DNA of 64,000 nt from Archangium sp. (GCA_030681645.1 JAUXRX010000042.1:186001-250000), one strand, 5' to 3'. Positions 36,032 through 44,875 are shown, numbered from the stretch's first letter. The notes: generated by a model not told the origin, from the sequence alone. Numbers and translations: made by a program.

Positions 36032-37125
36032 GTGGGCCTCACGTCGACAGCGCAGTTGGCGACCCGGGCCAGCTCGGCCGGATCGTTGGGGAAGTACTTC
36101 TGACGCAGCTTGAGCGCGACGTTCACCAGGCCGATGAGCACCGGCACCTCGACCAGCGGGCCGATGACCGCCGCGAAGGCCGCGCCGTGGGCCATGCCGA
36201 AGGTGGCCACCGCCACCGCGATGGCCAGCTCGAAGTTGTTCGACGCCGCGGTGAACGAGAGCGTCGCGGTCTGGCCGTACGTCGCGCCCACCTTCCGGCT
36301 CATGAAGAACGACACGAAGAACATGATCACGAAGTAGATGAGCAGCGGCACCGCGATGCGCACCACGTCGAAGGGCACGTTCACGATGGCCTCGCCCTTG
36401 AGCGAGAACATCAGGACGATGGTCAGCAGCAGCGCGACCAGGGTGATGGGCGAGATGCGCGGAATGAAGACGGTGCGGTACCACTCCTCACCCTTGAGCG
36501 CGCGCAGGCCGAAGCGGCTGGCGATGCCCGCGATGAAGGGAATGCCCAGGTAGATGAAGACGCTCTGCGCGATGTCGCCGATGGTGAAGTGCACCTCGGC
36601 GCCCTGGATGCCGAGCCAGCCCGGCAGCACGGTGATGAACACCCACGCGTAGACCGAGAAGAAGAGCACCTGGAAGATGGAATTGAAGGCCACCAGCCCC
36701 GCGCAGTACTCGGTGTCGCCGCTGGCGAGGTCGTTCCAGACGATCACCATCGCGATGCAGCGCGCGAGCCCGATGAGAATGAGCCCCACCATGTACTCGG
36801 GCTTGTCGTGCAGGAAGATGACCGCCAGCGCGAACATCAGCACCGGTCCGATGATCCAGTTCTGCACCAGCGAGAGGATCAGCACCTTCCAGTTGCGGAA
36901 GACCCGGGGCAGCTCCTCGTAGCGGACCTTCGCCAGCGGCGGGTACATCATCAGCACCAGCCCCACCGCGATGGGCACGGACGTGGTGCCGACGTTGAAC
37001 TTGTTCAGCATCGGCACCACGCCGGGCGCCAGGAAGCCGAGCGCGATGCCGATGCCCATGGCAATGAAGATCCACAGCGTCAGGTAGCGGTCGAGGAACG
37101 AGAGCCGTCTGGTGAGCGTGCTCAT
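36028..37125 (-). CDS. acr3: ACR3-family arsenite efflux permease
   Basis: 365 residues with about ten membrane helices. Signature segments include LSFLDRYLTLWIFIAMGIGI at the N-terminus, GLARCIAMVIVWNDLASGD with the conserved Cys of helix 4, and FTAASNNFELAIAVAVATFG. It exports arsenite. Start ATG 37125 is 3 bp after the arsR stop. The C-terminal YFPNDPAELARVANCAV is typical of the bacterial ACR3 branch. Confidence 0.93.
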   Translation of the reverse strand: MSTLTRRLSFLDRYLTLWIFIAMGIGIALGFLAPGVVPMLNKFNVGTTSVPIAVGLVLMMYPPLAKVRYEELPRVFRNWKVLILSLVQNWIIGPVLMFALAVIFLHDKPEYMVGLILIGLARCIAMVIVWNDLASGDTEYCAGLVAFNSIFQVLFFSVYAWVFITVLPGWLGIQGAEVHFTIGDIAQSVFIYLGIPFIAGIASRFGLRALKGEEWYRTVFIPRISPITLVALLLTIVLMFSLKGEAIVNVPFDVVRIAVPLLIYFVIMFFVSFFMSRKVGATYGQTATLSFTAASNNFELAIAVAVATFGMAHGAAFAAVIGPLVEVPVLIGLVNVALKLRQKYFPNDPAELARVANCAVDVRPT

Positions 37126-37128
37126 TTT

Positions 37129-37512
37129 TCAAAGACTCCCGATCAACGCCTTCAAGCGGCGCAGCGCGCGCGGCTCGACGCAGTAGCAGGTGCGCGGACC
37201 ATCGATCTCGCCGCGAATGAGCCCCGCTTCCTTGAGCACCTTGAGGTGCTGGGAGACGGTCGACTGGGCGAGCGGCAGCACGTCGACGATGTCGCCGCAC
37301 ACGCAGGCCGAGCGGCGCACCAGCATCCGCATGATCTGCACCCGGGCGGGGTGTCCGAGGGCCTTGGCGAGCTCGGCGAGCTCCTCGTCGGCCTGCTTCC
37401 CCTCGATGGGGCGGAGGTCAGGTGTGTCTTCACTCGGGCTCGGTGGCGCGCAGCTTCGCGCCTCGACTGCGTTCGATTTCATCGCTCGCCTCGTGGTGGG
37501 GAGAATCGTCAT
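37129..37512 (-). CDS. arsR: ArsR-family metalloregulator
   Basis: 127 residues. ATG 37512 is supported by its ATGA overlap with the CcdA-like gene; an internal ATG at 37482 is an alternative. A winged helix reads ALGHPARVQIMRMLVRRSAC, VCGDIVDVLPLAQSTVSQHL and KVLKEAGLIRGEIDGPR. The CVCGD motif in the DNA-recognition region matches the arsenite-sensing cysteines of classical ArsR. An extra N-terminal Cys (EARSC) and CYC near the C-terminus are present. It should repress the operon until arsenite binds. It sits mid-operon rather than first. Confidence 0.92.
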   Translation of the reverse strand: MTILPTTRRAMKSNAVEARSCAPPSPSEDTPDLRPIEGKQADEELAELAKALGHPARVQIMRMLVRRSACVCGDIVDVLPLAQSTVSQHLKVLKEAGLIRGEIDGPRTCYCVEPRALRRLKALIGSL

Positions 37513-38210
37513 CGCGCTGTCCAGAGGAAGTAGAGGCCGCCCAGAATCACCGCGACGCCCGAGCCGTGCTTGAGCCAGCGCGCGCCCCGCTCCCTGCTAT
37601 TCCAGTTGAGCAGCCGCTGCACCAGGCCCGTCGACGCACCGGCGAGCGCGATCAGCCCCGCGTGCCCCAGCCCGTAGAGCACGATCAGCCAGACGCCGAG
37701 CGAACCCTGCGTCGAGCCCGAGCGAAACGCGAGCCCCAGCAGCGGCCCCATGAAGGCGAAGGTGCAGGGCCCCAGCGCCACCCCGAAGAGCAGCCCCAGC
37801 AGCAGCGCGCCCACCGGCCCCTTGCGCGAGCTTCCTGACGGACCCGCGAGCCCCTGGGGGAGCGGCACCACGCCCAGCAGGTTGAGCCCCATCACGATGA
37901 ACACGCCCGCGACCAGCCAGGTGCCCACGGGCCCGACGTCGCCGGCGACGCGGCCGGCGAGCACCGTCAGCAGCCCGATGACCGCGATGCTGGCCAGCGT
38001 CCCGAGCGCGAAGAGCGACGAGAGGCCGAGCCCTCGCCGGAAAGGGGGCGGTACGCCATCACCGTTCACGTACGCGACCACGAGGGGAATGCTGGTGAGG
38101 TGGCAGGGGCTGAGCACCACGCTCAGCGCGCCCCACGCGAACGCCGCCAGCAGCGCCAGCCACGGCGCTCCCGCGAAGGCGTCTCCGAAGGTGGTGAGCA
38201 GCGAGGTCAT
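37509..38210 (-). CDS. CcdA/DsbD-type membrane electron carrier
   Basis: 233 residues with about six membrane helices and one cysteine in each half: SVVLSPCHLTSIPLVVAY and GVALGPCTFAFMGPLLG, the pair that relays electrons across the membrane in CcdA/DsbD proteins. It lies between a membrane-anchored thioredoxin and arsR, so it probably reduces that thioredoxin. In an arsenic operon this may keep envelope thiols or metal-binding sites reduced. 3-bp gap to the upstream gene and ATGA overlap with arsR. Confidence 0.85.
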   Translation of the reverse strand: MTSLLTTFGDAFAGAPWLALLAAFAWGALSVVLSPCHLTSIPLVVAYVNGDGVPPPFRRGLGLSSLFALGTLASIAVIGLLTVLAGRVAGDVGPVGTWLVAGVFIVMGLNLLGVVPLPQGLAGPSGSSRKGPVGALLLGLLFGVALGPCTFAFMGPLLGLAFRSGSTQGSLGVWLIVLYGLGHAGLIALAGASTGLVQRLLNWNSRERGARWLKHGSGVAVILGGLYFLWTAR

Positions 38211-38213
38211 CGG

Positions 38214-38612
38214 TCAGTCCAGGGCGACGCCGAGGCGCTTCCACTGGGCGAGGATGTCTTCGCGCGAGAGGAAGCCTTCGTGCCGGGCCAGCTCCCTGCC
38301 GTCCGCGCTGAGGAACAACTGGGTGGGCATGATGGCGACGCGCCACTTCTCGCCAGCCTCGCGGTCCTCGAAGAGGTCGATGAACTCGACGTCCAGCTTT
38401 CCGGCGTAGTCGGCGCGAAGGCCCTCGAGGATGGGCACCATCGCCTTGCACGGGATGCAGGTCTTCGCGCCGAGGTCGAGCAGCTTTGGCAGCCGCGCGG
38501 GGACTGAAGCCGTCGACGCGGCCGTGGGAGCAGCCGCGGGCCCCGGCCGGAGCGCGACGACGGCGACGACCGCGAGCGCCACCGCGGCGCCGATGACGAG
38601 CTTCTGCGTCAT
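38214..38612 (-). CDS. Membrane-anchored thioredoxin-fold protein
   Basis: 132 residues. N-terminal anchor MTQKLVIGAAVALAVVAVVA, then a thioredoxin fold with active site KTCIPCKAMVP, cis-Pro in IMPTQLFLS and a C-terminal helix (SREDILAQWKRLG). It acts in the periplasm, probably as redox partner of the adjacent CcdA-like carrier. The start overlaps the stop of the arsA remnant (ATGA). Confidence 0.87.
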   Translation of the reverse strand: MTQKLVIGAAVALAVVAVVALRPGPAAAPTAASTASVPARLPKLLDLGAKTCIPCKAMVPILEGLRADYAGKLDVEFIDLFEDREAGEKWRVAIMPTQLFLSADGRELARHEGFLSREDILAQWKRLGVALD

Positions 38613-38959
38613 GGTCGCGGGCCTTCGGCGTGCCAGATCTCGCGCACGATGCGGGTCGCGTGCTGCGCGAGCTCAGGGAGGTGCTGGGCTTCGTTGGCCT
38701 GTCTGGCCAGCAGCACCGGGTCTGACACGGTGAGGCACTGGTTGACGGCCCACGCCATCGGCTTGATGTCGGCGCGCGCGAGATCCCGCTCGAGCGCCAT
38801 CGCCTCGTGAATGGGCGTCGCCTCGGGCAGGGTGACCAGGAGCACGTGGCTGCGGCGGGCCAGCACCGTCGTCTTCCGCACGCCCCTGCCCATCTTCATC
38901 ACCACGCCGTGCCCACTCGCGGGTCGACCGACGGGCCGCAGCTTCCGGTGGAACAACAC
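38609..38959 (-). pseudogene. arsA: arsA remnant with large internal deletion
   Basis: The open frame joins GHGVVMKMGRGVRKTT, a decayed copy of the second ArsA P-loop (compare GHGLVMVMGKGGVGKTT at the other locus), directly to the C-terminal part of ArsA (VLLVTLPEATPIHEAMALER, AWAVNQCLTVSDPVLLARQ). The N-terminal ATPase half and about 165 residues of the second half are gone, and the P-loop has lost its GKT spacing. It cannot hydrolyse ATP as ArsA. The frame remains open and translationally coupled to the thioredoxin gene, which may explain why it is retained. A start at 38959 is only nominal. Confidence 0.75.
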
Positions 38960-39005
38960 ATGGCGGGGTCGAAGACGCGAACGTTCATTGAGGAGCTCTC
39001 CGGGT

Positions 39006-39239
39006 TCAGTGAAGCCAGCTGGCGATCAGCTCACGCGAGGGGACGCTGCCCACGTGGACGACCTTGCCGTCGACGACGACGCCGGGCGTCGAGAGCACGC
39101 GGTACGCCATGATGTCGCGAATATCGTCCACCTTCTGCAGGTTGATCTGCACGCCCTGCTGCTGCGCGACCTCTTCGATGGCCTGCATCGTGAGCTTGCA
39201 CTTCGCGCAGCCACTGCCGAGCACCTTGATGTCTCTCAT
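39006..39239 (-). CDS. Small thioredoxin (redox-active disulfide protein type)
   Basis: A 77-residue minimal thioredoxin fold: MRDIKVLGSGCAKCKLTMQA with CxxC (C11, C14), YRVLSTPGVVVDGKVVHVG with cis-Pro, and SRELIASWL at the end. This small cytoplasmic type (TIGR00412-like) often accompanies arsenic and permease genes. First gene of the operon. A hairpin operator-like sequence and a TTGACG box lie directly upstream. Confidence 0.88.
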   Translation of the reverse strand: MRDIKVLGSGCAKCKLTMQAIEEVAQQQGVQINLQKVDDIRDIMAYRVLSTPGVVVDGKVVHVGSVPSRELIASWLH

Positions 39240-39282
39240 ATCGTCTTTTGACGATGTAGTGGGGCGAGTGATTGTCCGTCAA
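39240..39282 (-). promoter_or_regulatory. Putative ars promoter and operator
   Basis: On the minus strand, TTGACG (39277-39282), an 18-bp spacer and TACATC (39253-39258) form a plausible sigma-70 promoter. The palindrome ATCGTCAAAAGACGAT (39240-39255) lies over the -10 end and reaches the first start codon, a position from which ArsR could block transcription. It differs from well-known ArsR sites, so the assignment is inference. Confidence 0.4.
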
Positions 39283-39388
39283 CGGCGAGAGCGAGCCGGG
39301 GTCGAAGCCAATCTTCTCAATCGTAGTGAAGCGATTCGGGGCGGTGCCCCGACCACCGGGGGCCGCGGGTCGTTATGCTCTCTGCGTC

Positions 39389-40033
39389 ATGCGAGTCACC
39401 TGCGAGCGATGTCAGGTGGAGTACGAGCTGCGCGACGACCGCGTTCCCCCCGGCGGCGCGCAGGTGCAGTGCACGAAGTGCCAGCACGTCTTCGTGGCGC
39501 GGCACCCTGCGCTCGAAGACACGGTGGTGCTCAGCCGCTCTGAGAAGGAGCTGCTGAGCTCGCTGCTCGCCGACCTCGAGCTGCTGCGCCAGACGCCGGT
39601 GGTCGAGCCGCTGGGCGATTCCGGCGACGAGCCCACCCTCGAGCGCGTGGCCGGGCCCCCGCCGGTGATGGGGCTGCGGGAGATCGCCAACGTCCGCCAG
39701 GTGCCCGGCGAGTCGCCGCGCCGCTGGTTCACCTCGGCTGATCTGGATCTCATTCTCTGGCTCGGCGGGCGCGGGGAGCCGTACGGGTTTCAGCTCTGCT
39801 ACGGGAAGCTGGAGCGCAACGAGCGCGCGGTGACGTTCTGGCCCGAGCGCGGGGTGACGCACTCCACCGTCGACGAGGGCCGGCGCGATCCGCTCACCGT
39901 GAAGGGCGCGCCCACGCTGACGGAGTCGCAGCCATTCGATGCGGCCGGAGTGCTGGCGCGGTTCCTCGCCTCGAAGGGCGAGCTCGAGCCGCGCTTCGTC
40001 GACTTCGTCGCACAACGACTCCGCCCGGCGTGA
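39389..40033 (+). CDS. Zinc-ribbon (MJ0042-type) protein
   Basis: 214 residues. ATG 39389 begins directly at the zinc ribbon, MRVTCERCQVEYELRDDRV, with CxxC...CxxC (VQCTKCQHVF). This finger typically heads myxobacterial regulatory proteins, often with GYF or kinase partners. The remainder has a charged linker and a C-terminal domain (RRWFTSADLDLILWLGGRGE; GFQLCYGKLERNERAVTFW) which I do not recognise. Cytoplasmic. Divergent from the ars operon. Confidence 0.8.
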   Translation: MRVTCERCQVEYELRDDRVPPGGAQVQCTKCQHVFVARHPALEDTVVLSRSEKELLSSLLADLELLRQTPVVEPLGDSGDEPTLERVAGPPPVMGLREIANVRQVPGESPRRWFTSADLDLILWLGGRGEPYGFQLCYGKLERNERAVTFWPERGVTHSTVDEGRRDPLTVKGAPTLTESQPFDAAGVLARFLASKGELEPRFVDFVAQRLRPA

Positions 40034-40053
40034 ACGGAGCTGGCCCAATCTGC

Positions 40054-40270
40054 TCACCCGCCCAGCTGCACGGCCTTGCCCACGAACGTCGTCGACTCAC
40101 ACTGCGGCCGCGTCGTGGAAATTGCCAGCCACCTTCGTGAGCTGGGGATGCGTGACGTCGAGCTTCGCGGGTGTGCGGGCGAAGGCGGTGACGGCGTGTC
40201 CCTTCGCGAGGGCCGACTTCACGCAGAGCGCGCCGGTTCCCTGTGAAGCGCCGAGGACGAGGATTCTCAT
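40054..40270 (-). pseudogene. Truncated NAD(P)-binding SDR-like gene
   Basis: From ATG 40270 the frame encodes MRILVLGASQGTGALCVKSA then LAKGHAVTAFARTPAKLDV, the Rossmann start of a NmrA/YwnB-like SDR, and stops after about 57 codons (FHDAAAV). A different frame immediately after reads TTFVGKAVQLGG then stops, which looks like the C-terminal tail of the same family. The middle (more than 100 residues) is missing. Confidence 0.65.
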
Positions 40271-40275
40271 GGTCG

Positions 40276-40968
40276 TCAGAAACCCCAGGGGTTGTCCTTG
40301 ACGAGCTTGTTCTGACGGCTGACCGCGGAGATCAAGGCGTACTTTCGGTCGAAGATGGTGTGCCGGCCGCCTCTCCCAAAGTCATTCTTCCCCCAGCAAA
40401 CGAAGAGCTGGTGGGGCTCCCCAAACAGCTTGCCGAGGTTCCGTTTGGTTCTCGGCTCCCCCGCGGGGAGGATCTCGACGTCATTCAGGCTCGTCGGAAA
40501 CGACTTCTTGTCCTGATTGTAGAGCAAGTCGCCGGTGAACAAGTACCACTCCTTCTTTCCGAGCTTGAAATACTCGAGGAACGTGACGTTCACCGGCACC
40601 TGGCGGTTGGTCCTGGCCTGGAGCTTCTGGAGCACCGCTCGCCACCTGCTCTTGTCGACCTTCGCCGCGCCCGGGTTCGCTCGCAGCTCTGTCTCGACGA
40701 GGTGTTTCCCCCAGAAGAGGTTGATGAGCGCTTGCTTGTGAAATCGGCGCCTCAGCTTGTCGAGCTCGGCCATCGGCACGTCGGTGAAACAGTTGTCGAA
40801 CGCGCCCGTGATGCCGATGCTCTCGTAGCCGTCAGGCATCACGTACTTCATCAGGCTGAGCGATGCCGGCTTGCGATTGATCGTGACGCGACACGAGTAA
40901 TAGGGGCGCACCGATTCCGGCCTGATGCCGAACACCTCGTTCAGGTAACCGGCGAAGTGGTTGATCAT
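40276..40968 (-). CDS. Unknown protein, compositionally atypical
   Basis: 230 residues from ATG 40968 (MINHFAGYLNEVFGIRPESV). TTG or GTG starts 12-24 bases upstream are possible and no ribosome site decides. GC and codon use are clearly lower than in neighbours. The sequence is rich in Lys, Phe, Tyr and Asn (WGKHLVETELRANPGAAKVD; EYFKLGKKEWYLFTGDLLYN; HQLFVCWGKNDFGRGGRHTI), without signal peptide or membrane helix, and looks like a compact soluble domain. I do not recognise it. A secreted-toxin domain, nuclease or immunity protein is possible but unsupported. It ends 5 bp before the SDR remnant, which suggests insertion next to a broken gene. Confidence 0.65.
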   Translation of the reverse strand: MINHFAGYLNEVFGIRPESVRPYYSCRVTINRKPASLSLMKYVMPDGYESIGITGAFDNCFTDVPMAELDKLRRRFHKQALINLFWGKHLVETELRANPGAAKVDKSRWRAVLQKLQARTNRQVPVNVTFLEYFKLGKKEWYLFTGDLLYNQDKKSFPTSLNDVEILPAGEPRTKRNLGKLFGEPHQLFVCWGKNDFGRGGRHTIFDRKYALISAVSRQNKLVKDNPWGF

Positions 40969-41073
40969 CGAGGTCTTGTCCACGCGCCGCTTCAAAGCGC
41001 CAATGGCGGGGCGTGTCGATCGCTTTGGAGACGGACGACGAGCGCCGGCCCCACAGGAGTATGCTGCCGCTCC

Positions 41074-43689
41074 GTGCCGAGCGACGCCGACCACCACGCG
41101 ACCCCGGGCGCAGCCGACCTCGCAGACACCCTCACCGCGCCCACGAAGTCTCCGGGCGACCGGAGCCTCCGGACGCTGCCGACCGTCGACCCGGGTCAGT
41201 ACTTGCGGGGCGCTGAGATTGCCCGCGGAGGCATGGGCCGCATCGTGGCCGCGCGCGACCTGCGGTTGGGCCGCGACGTGGCCATCAAGGAGATCTTCGG
41301 CGCGACGCCCGACCTGGAGCTGAGGTTCGAGCGGGAGATCCGCATCACCGCGCGGCTGCAGCACCCGTCCATCGTGGACGTGCACGAGGCCGGGTACTGG
41401 CCCAGCGGCGAGCCGTTCTTCGTCATGAAGCTCGTGCAGGGGCGGTCGCTGGAGGCGGCCATCGCGCGCACGCCCCCCGCAGCGCGGCTCTCGCTGCTCC
41501 CCCATCTCGTCGCAGCTACCGACGCGCTCGCCTACGCCCACGCGCATCGGGTCATTCACCGCGACCTCAAGCCAGGCAACGTCCTGGTCGGAGACTTCGG
41601 AGAGACGGTCGTCATCGACTGGGGCCTGGCCAAGCACCTCGACGACCCGAGCGATGAGCTCACCACGGCCCTCGGGCACGACGCCGACGTGCCTGCGCTG
41701 ACTCAGGCGGGGGCGGTGATGGGCACGCCTGCGTACATGGCGCCAGAACAGGCCCGCGGAGAACCCGTCGACGAGCGCGCCGACGTCTATGCGCTCGGCG
41801 CGATGCTGTACCACCTGCTGGCGGGCAGCCCGCCGTACACCGGGAACACGGCGCGCGAGGTGGTCGACAGCGTGCTGGCCGGCCCGCCCGCCCGGCTCGA
41901 GGCCGAGGGCGCCGCGATCCCCAGCGACCTGGGGACCATCGTGGCGAAGGCCATGGCCCGCGAGCCGTCGGAGAGGTACCCCAGCGCGAAGGAGCTCGCC
42001 GACGAGCTGCGGACCTTCCAGACCGGGAAGCTGGTGGCGAGCCACCAGTACTCGCTCGGACAACTCGCCCGGCGGTGGCTCAGGCGCAACCGGGCACCGG
42101 TGGCCGTGGGTGCCGCGGCCGCCCTCGTGCTGACCGGGTTTGGCGTCGTGAGCATCGCCGAGATCAGCCGGTCGCGCGGAATCGCCGAGACGCGGCGCGC
42201 CGAGGCCGAGGATCTCCTCGACTTCATGCTCTTCGACCTGCGCGAGAAGCTCGAGCCCCTCGGCCGGCTGGACCTGCTGGGCTCGGTCGCCGGGAAGGCC
42301 GCGCGCTACTACGAGCGGCAGTCCGACCTTCGTCCCGAGGACCTGCTCAGGCGCAGCGAGGCCCTCACCAACCTCGGCGACGTGCTGGACGCCCGCGGCG
42401 ACCTGGCCGAGGCCCTGCGCCAACAGCAGGCGTCCCTCGAGTTGCTCGAGCGGGTGCTGGCGGCCGACCCTCGCCGGCCAGACGCACTGCGAGGGGTCCC
42501 CTGGCGGCACCTCGCGATCGGCGGAATCAGAGGCCAGCAGGGCGACATGGCCGGACAGAGAGCGTCCTTCGAGCGTGCGCGAGCGCTGGCGGCGCAGCTG
42601 GTGGCCCGGGCCCCGGCCGACCCCGAAGCGCAGATCGTGCTGCTCGAGACCACCACGCTCCTCGCGGAGTACCACAAGCAGCACGAAGGCCTCGCCGACG
42701 CGCTGGCGCTCCACCTCGAGGTGACAGGCCAGCTCGAGCGCCTCGTCGCCAGCAGCACCTCACCGTCGGACTGGCAATTCCGGCTCATGCGCAACCAGGC
42801 CGACGTGGCCTCGGTGCGGGAGCTCCAGGGAGACCTCTCGGGCGCGCTCGCGGCGTACCGCGCCGCGATGAAGCTCGGCGAAGCGCTGCTCGCGACCGAA
42901 CCCGGCAACGCCACCTGGCAGCGCGTCGTCGGTGAATTGCACCTGCGGCTGGGCAAGGTCCTCCACGGCCGGGGAGAAGGGGCGCTCGCCCTGGCCGAGT
43001 TCCGCGCTGGCGTGACCAGCGGCGCCGCCCTGCTGGCACGCGACCCCAGCAACGCCCTGGTGTCGCGCGACCTGTCGGTGCGCCTCAACGCGCTGGGCGA
43101 CGCGCTCCTCGACGAGGGCCAGGTCGGTGAGGCGCTGAGCAACTACCAGCAGGCGCTGGGCCTGCGACGCGCGCTCGCGGCGCGCGACCTCAGCGACCTC
43201 GAAGCGCAGCGGGATCTGGGCACCAGCCTGAGCAACGTCGGCGCCGCGCTCCTCGCGCAGGGCGACGCGAAGGGCGCGCAGGAGCACTTCGAGCAGGACC
43301 TCGCCATCGCCCGTAAGTGTGCGCAGGCCGAGCCCAACAGCACCTCCTCCCTGGACGATCTGGCGGTCAGCCACAGCCGGCTGGGGGGCGCCCTGCTCGC
43401 CCTGGAGGACGTGGCGGGCGCCGTGAAACACTTCCAGGAATGCCGGGAACTGCTGGCGAGGCTCGTCGCGGAGGACCCCACCAGCGCGCGCCAGCTGGGG
43501 AACCTGGCCGAGAGCCACGAGCAGTTGGGCAAGGCGTACCTCGCCCTGGGCGAACGGCTGCTCGCCCGAAGGGAGTTCGAGTCGGCGCTGGCGCGGCAGC
43601 GCCAGCTCGTGGCTCGTGATGAGACGAACGAGGTGGCGCGGCAGACCCTCGAGTCGCTGCAGCGCCAGCTCGAGGCCTGCCGCGACTGA
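41074..43689 (+). CDS. Membrane Ser/Thr kinase with TPR extracytoplasmic region
   Basis: 871 residues from GTG 41074, the last in-frame start before the kinase. Kinase about 43-310: AEIARGGMGRIVAA, VAIKEI (Lys72), VIHRDLKPGN (D164), VIDWGLAK, YMAPEQ. DWG replaces DFG, a tolerated variant in this group. One membrane helix at about 350-370 (VAVGAAAALVLTGFGVVSIA). The remaining 500 residues form a long TPR array (SEALTNLGDVLDARGDLAEA; LRDLGTSLSNVGAALLAQGD; LGNLAESHEQLGKAYLALGE). PknB-like kinase with sensor or scaffold TPRs. No sigma or phosphatase gene is adjacent; divergent from the atypical gene. Confidence 0.87.
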   Translation: MPSDADHHATPGAADLADTLTAPTKSPGDRSLRTLPTVDPGQYLRGAEIARGGMGRIVAARDLRLGRDVAIKEIFGATPDLELRFEREIRITARLQHPSIVDVHEAGYWPSGEPFFVMKLVQGRSLEAAIARTPPAARLSLLPHLVAATDALAYAHAHRVIHRDLKPGNVLVGDFGETVVIDWGLAKHLDDPSDELTTALGHDADVPALTQAGAVMGTPAYMAPEQARGEPVDERADVYALGAMLYHLLAGSPPYTGNTAREVVDSVLAGPPARLEAEGAAIPSDLGTIVAKAMAREPSERYPSAKELADELRTFQTGKLVASHQYSLGQLARRWLRRNRAPVAVGAAAALVLTGFGVVSIAEISRSRGIAETRRAEAEDLLDFMLFDLREKLEPLGRLDLLGSVAGKAARYYERQSDLRPEDLLRRSEALTNLGDVLDARGDLAEALRQQQASLELLERVLAADPRRPDALRGVPWRHLAIGGIRGQQGDMAGQRASFERARALAAQLVARAPADPEAQIVLLETTTLLAEYHKQHEGLADALALHLEVTGQLERLVASSTSPSDWQFRLMRNQADVASVRELQGDLSGALAAYRAAMKLGEALLATEPGNATWQRVVGELHLRLGKVLHGRGEGALALAEFRAGVTSGAALLARDPSNALVSRDLSVRLNALGDALLDEGQVGEALSNYQQALGLRRALAARDLSDLEAQRDLGTSLSNVGAALLAQGDAKGAQEHFEQDLAIARKCAQAEPNSTSSLDDLAVSHSRLGGALLALEDVAGAVKHFQECRELLARLVAEDPTSARQLGNLAESHEQLGKAYLALGERLLARREFESALARQRQLVARDETNEVARQTLESLQRQLEACRD

Positions 43690-43795
43690 GCCCACCGCGG
43701 ACGCGGGAAGAGGAGAAATCGCGGCGGACGAAGGAGCGCGACGCCGAGCTCGGTGGGGCCGTCCGTTCACGGCGCGCTGGGAGTAGGCTGGAGGC

Positions 43796-44866
43796 ATGGA
43801 CCTCACCCGGTCGACCCCGCAGATCGACGCCGAGCTCGACGCCTGGCGCCGGCGCAGTGACGACCTCGGTGACGCGGTCGTCGCCGAGCTGATCCGCTCG
43901 GGCGCCATGCGCGGCCGCGGAGGAGATCTCGTCACCGCGGTCGAGACCCACGCGAAGGCTGGTGGGCGGGCCTGCGCCGAGCTGCTCGACCACGCCTTCA
44001 CGGTGCCCTCGTGGGTGCGCTTCCCCGACATGCGCGCGGGCACCGGGCTCGGCCTGCGCACGGTGGTGCAGTCGGCGCTCTCGCTCATCCTCGGCAGCCT
44101 GCTCGAGACCTACGGCTCGGCGCGCGGGGCGAAGGTGCTCATTCGCGGAGGCATGCTCAGGGACCACGTGCTGCAGCGCCTGCACGACACCAACACCTTC
44201 GTGCTCGAGATCGCCGCTTCGCGCGGCCCGATGCCCGGCACCACCGCGCACCGCCACATCCTCCGCACCCGGCTGGTGCACGCCTTCATCCGCCACGGAA
44301 TGCTCAAGCGCGGCGACTGGAACTTCGACTGGGGCCACCCCATCAACCAGGAAGACTACGCGTCGACGCTGCTCGCCTTCTGCCACGTGTACCTGCGCAG
44401 CATGGCCCGCCTCGGCGCCACGCCCACCGCCGAGGAAGAGGCGTCGGTGCATCACCTCTACCGCTGGGTCGGCTACGTGATGGGCATCGCGCCCGAGCTG
44501 CTCACCGTCGATCGCGCCGAAGAGCAGGTGCTCTACGCGAACATCACCCGCCGCCAGCTGCACCCCGACGCCGACAGCCGCGTGCTCGCCCGCAGCCTCA
44601 TCGGCGCGCTCGCTGGCCGACGCCCCATGTTCCTTCCCGCCAGCGCGCTCGAGGCGCTCGCGCGGCGCATGCTGGGTGACGAGCTCAGCGACGAGCTGGG
44701 GCTCACGCCCTCGCGCGCGTGGAGCACGATGACCCACGCCCTGCCGTTGTTCAGCCGCGCGCAGCTGCAGGTCGAGCGGGTGCCCTTCACCCGCTTTCCC
44801 CTCGAGCACCTCGGTGAGCGCGTGGCGCGGCTGGTGTACGAGCGCGGGTTCCTCCCGGCGCCCTGA
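43796..44866 (+). CDS. MpaB/rubber-oxygenase family (DUF2236) protein
   Basis: 356 residues, soluble. ATG 43796 has GGAGG just upstream. Core motifs: TRLVHAFIRHGMLKRGDW, WGHPINQEDYASTLLAFCHV, and FTRFPLEHLGERVARLVY. These match the ER-bound oxygenase MpaB/latex-clearing family, in which His residues in the R-x-R-L-x-H and N-Q-x-D segments help hold haem b. An oxidative reaction on a lipid, polyketide or isoprenoid-like substrate is inferred; substrate unknown. Monocistronic, convergent with the collagen-like gene. Confidence 0.82.
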   Translation: MDLTRSTPQIDAELDAWRRRSDDLGDAVVAELIRSGAMRGRGGDLVTAVETHAKAGGRACAELLDHAFTVPSWVRFPDMRAGTGLGLRTVVQSALSLILGSLLETYGSARGAKVLIRGGMLRDHVLQRLHDTNTFVLEIAASRGPMPGTTAHRHILRTRLVHAFIRHGMLKRGDWNFDWGHPINQEDYASTLLAFCHVYLRSMARLGATPTAEEEASVHHLYRWVGYVMGIAPELLTVDRAEEQVLYANITRRQLHPDADSRVLARSLIGALAGRRPMFLPASALEALARRMLGDELSDELGLTPSRAWSTMTHALPLFSRAQLQVERVPFTRFPLEHLGERVARLVYERGFLPAP

Positions 44867-44875
44867 GCCTGCTGT

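Noticed and set aside
40969..42714. Upstream extension of the minus-strand frame of the atypical gene
   Set aside because: The extension is antisense to a clear kinase-TPR gene and has no coding character.
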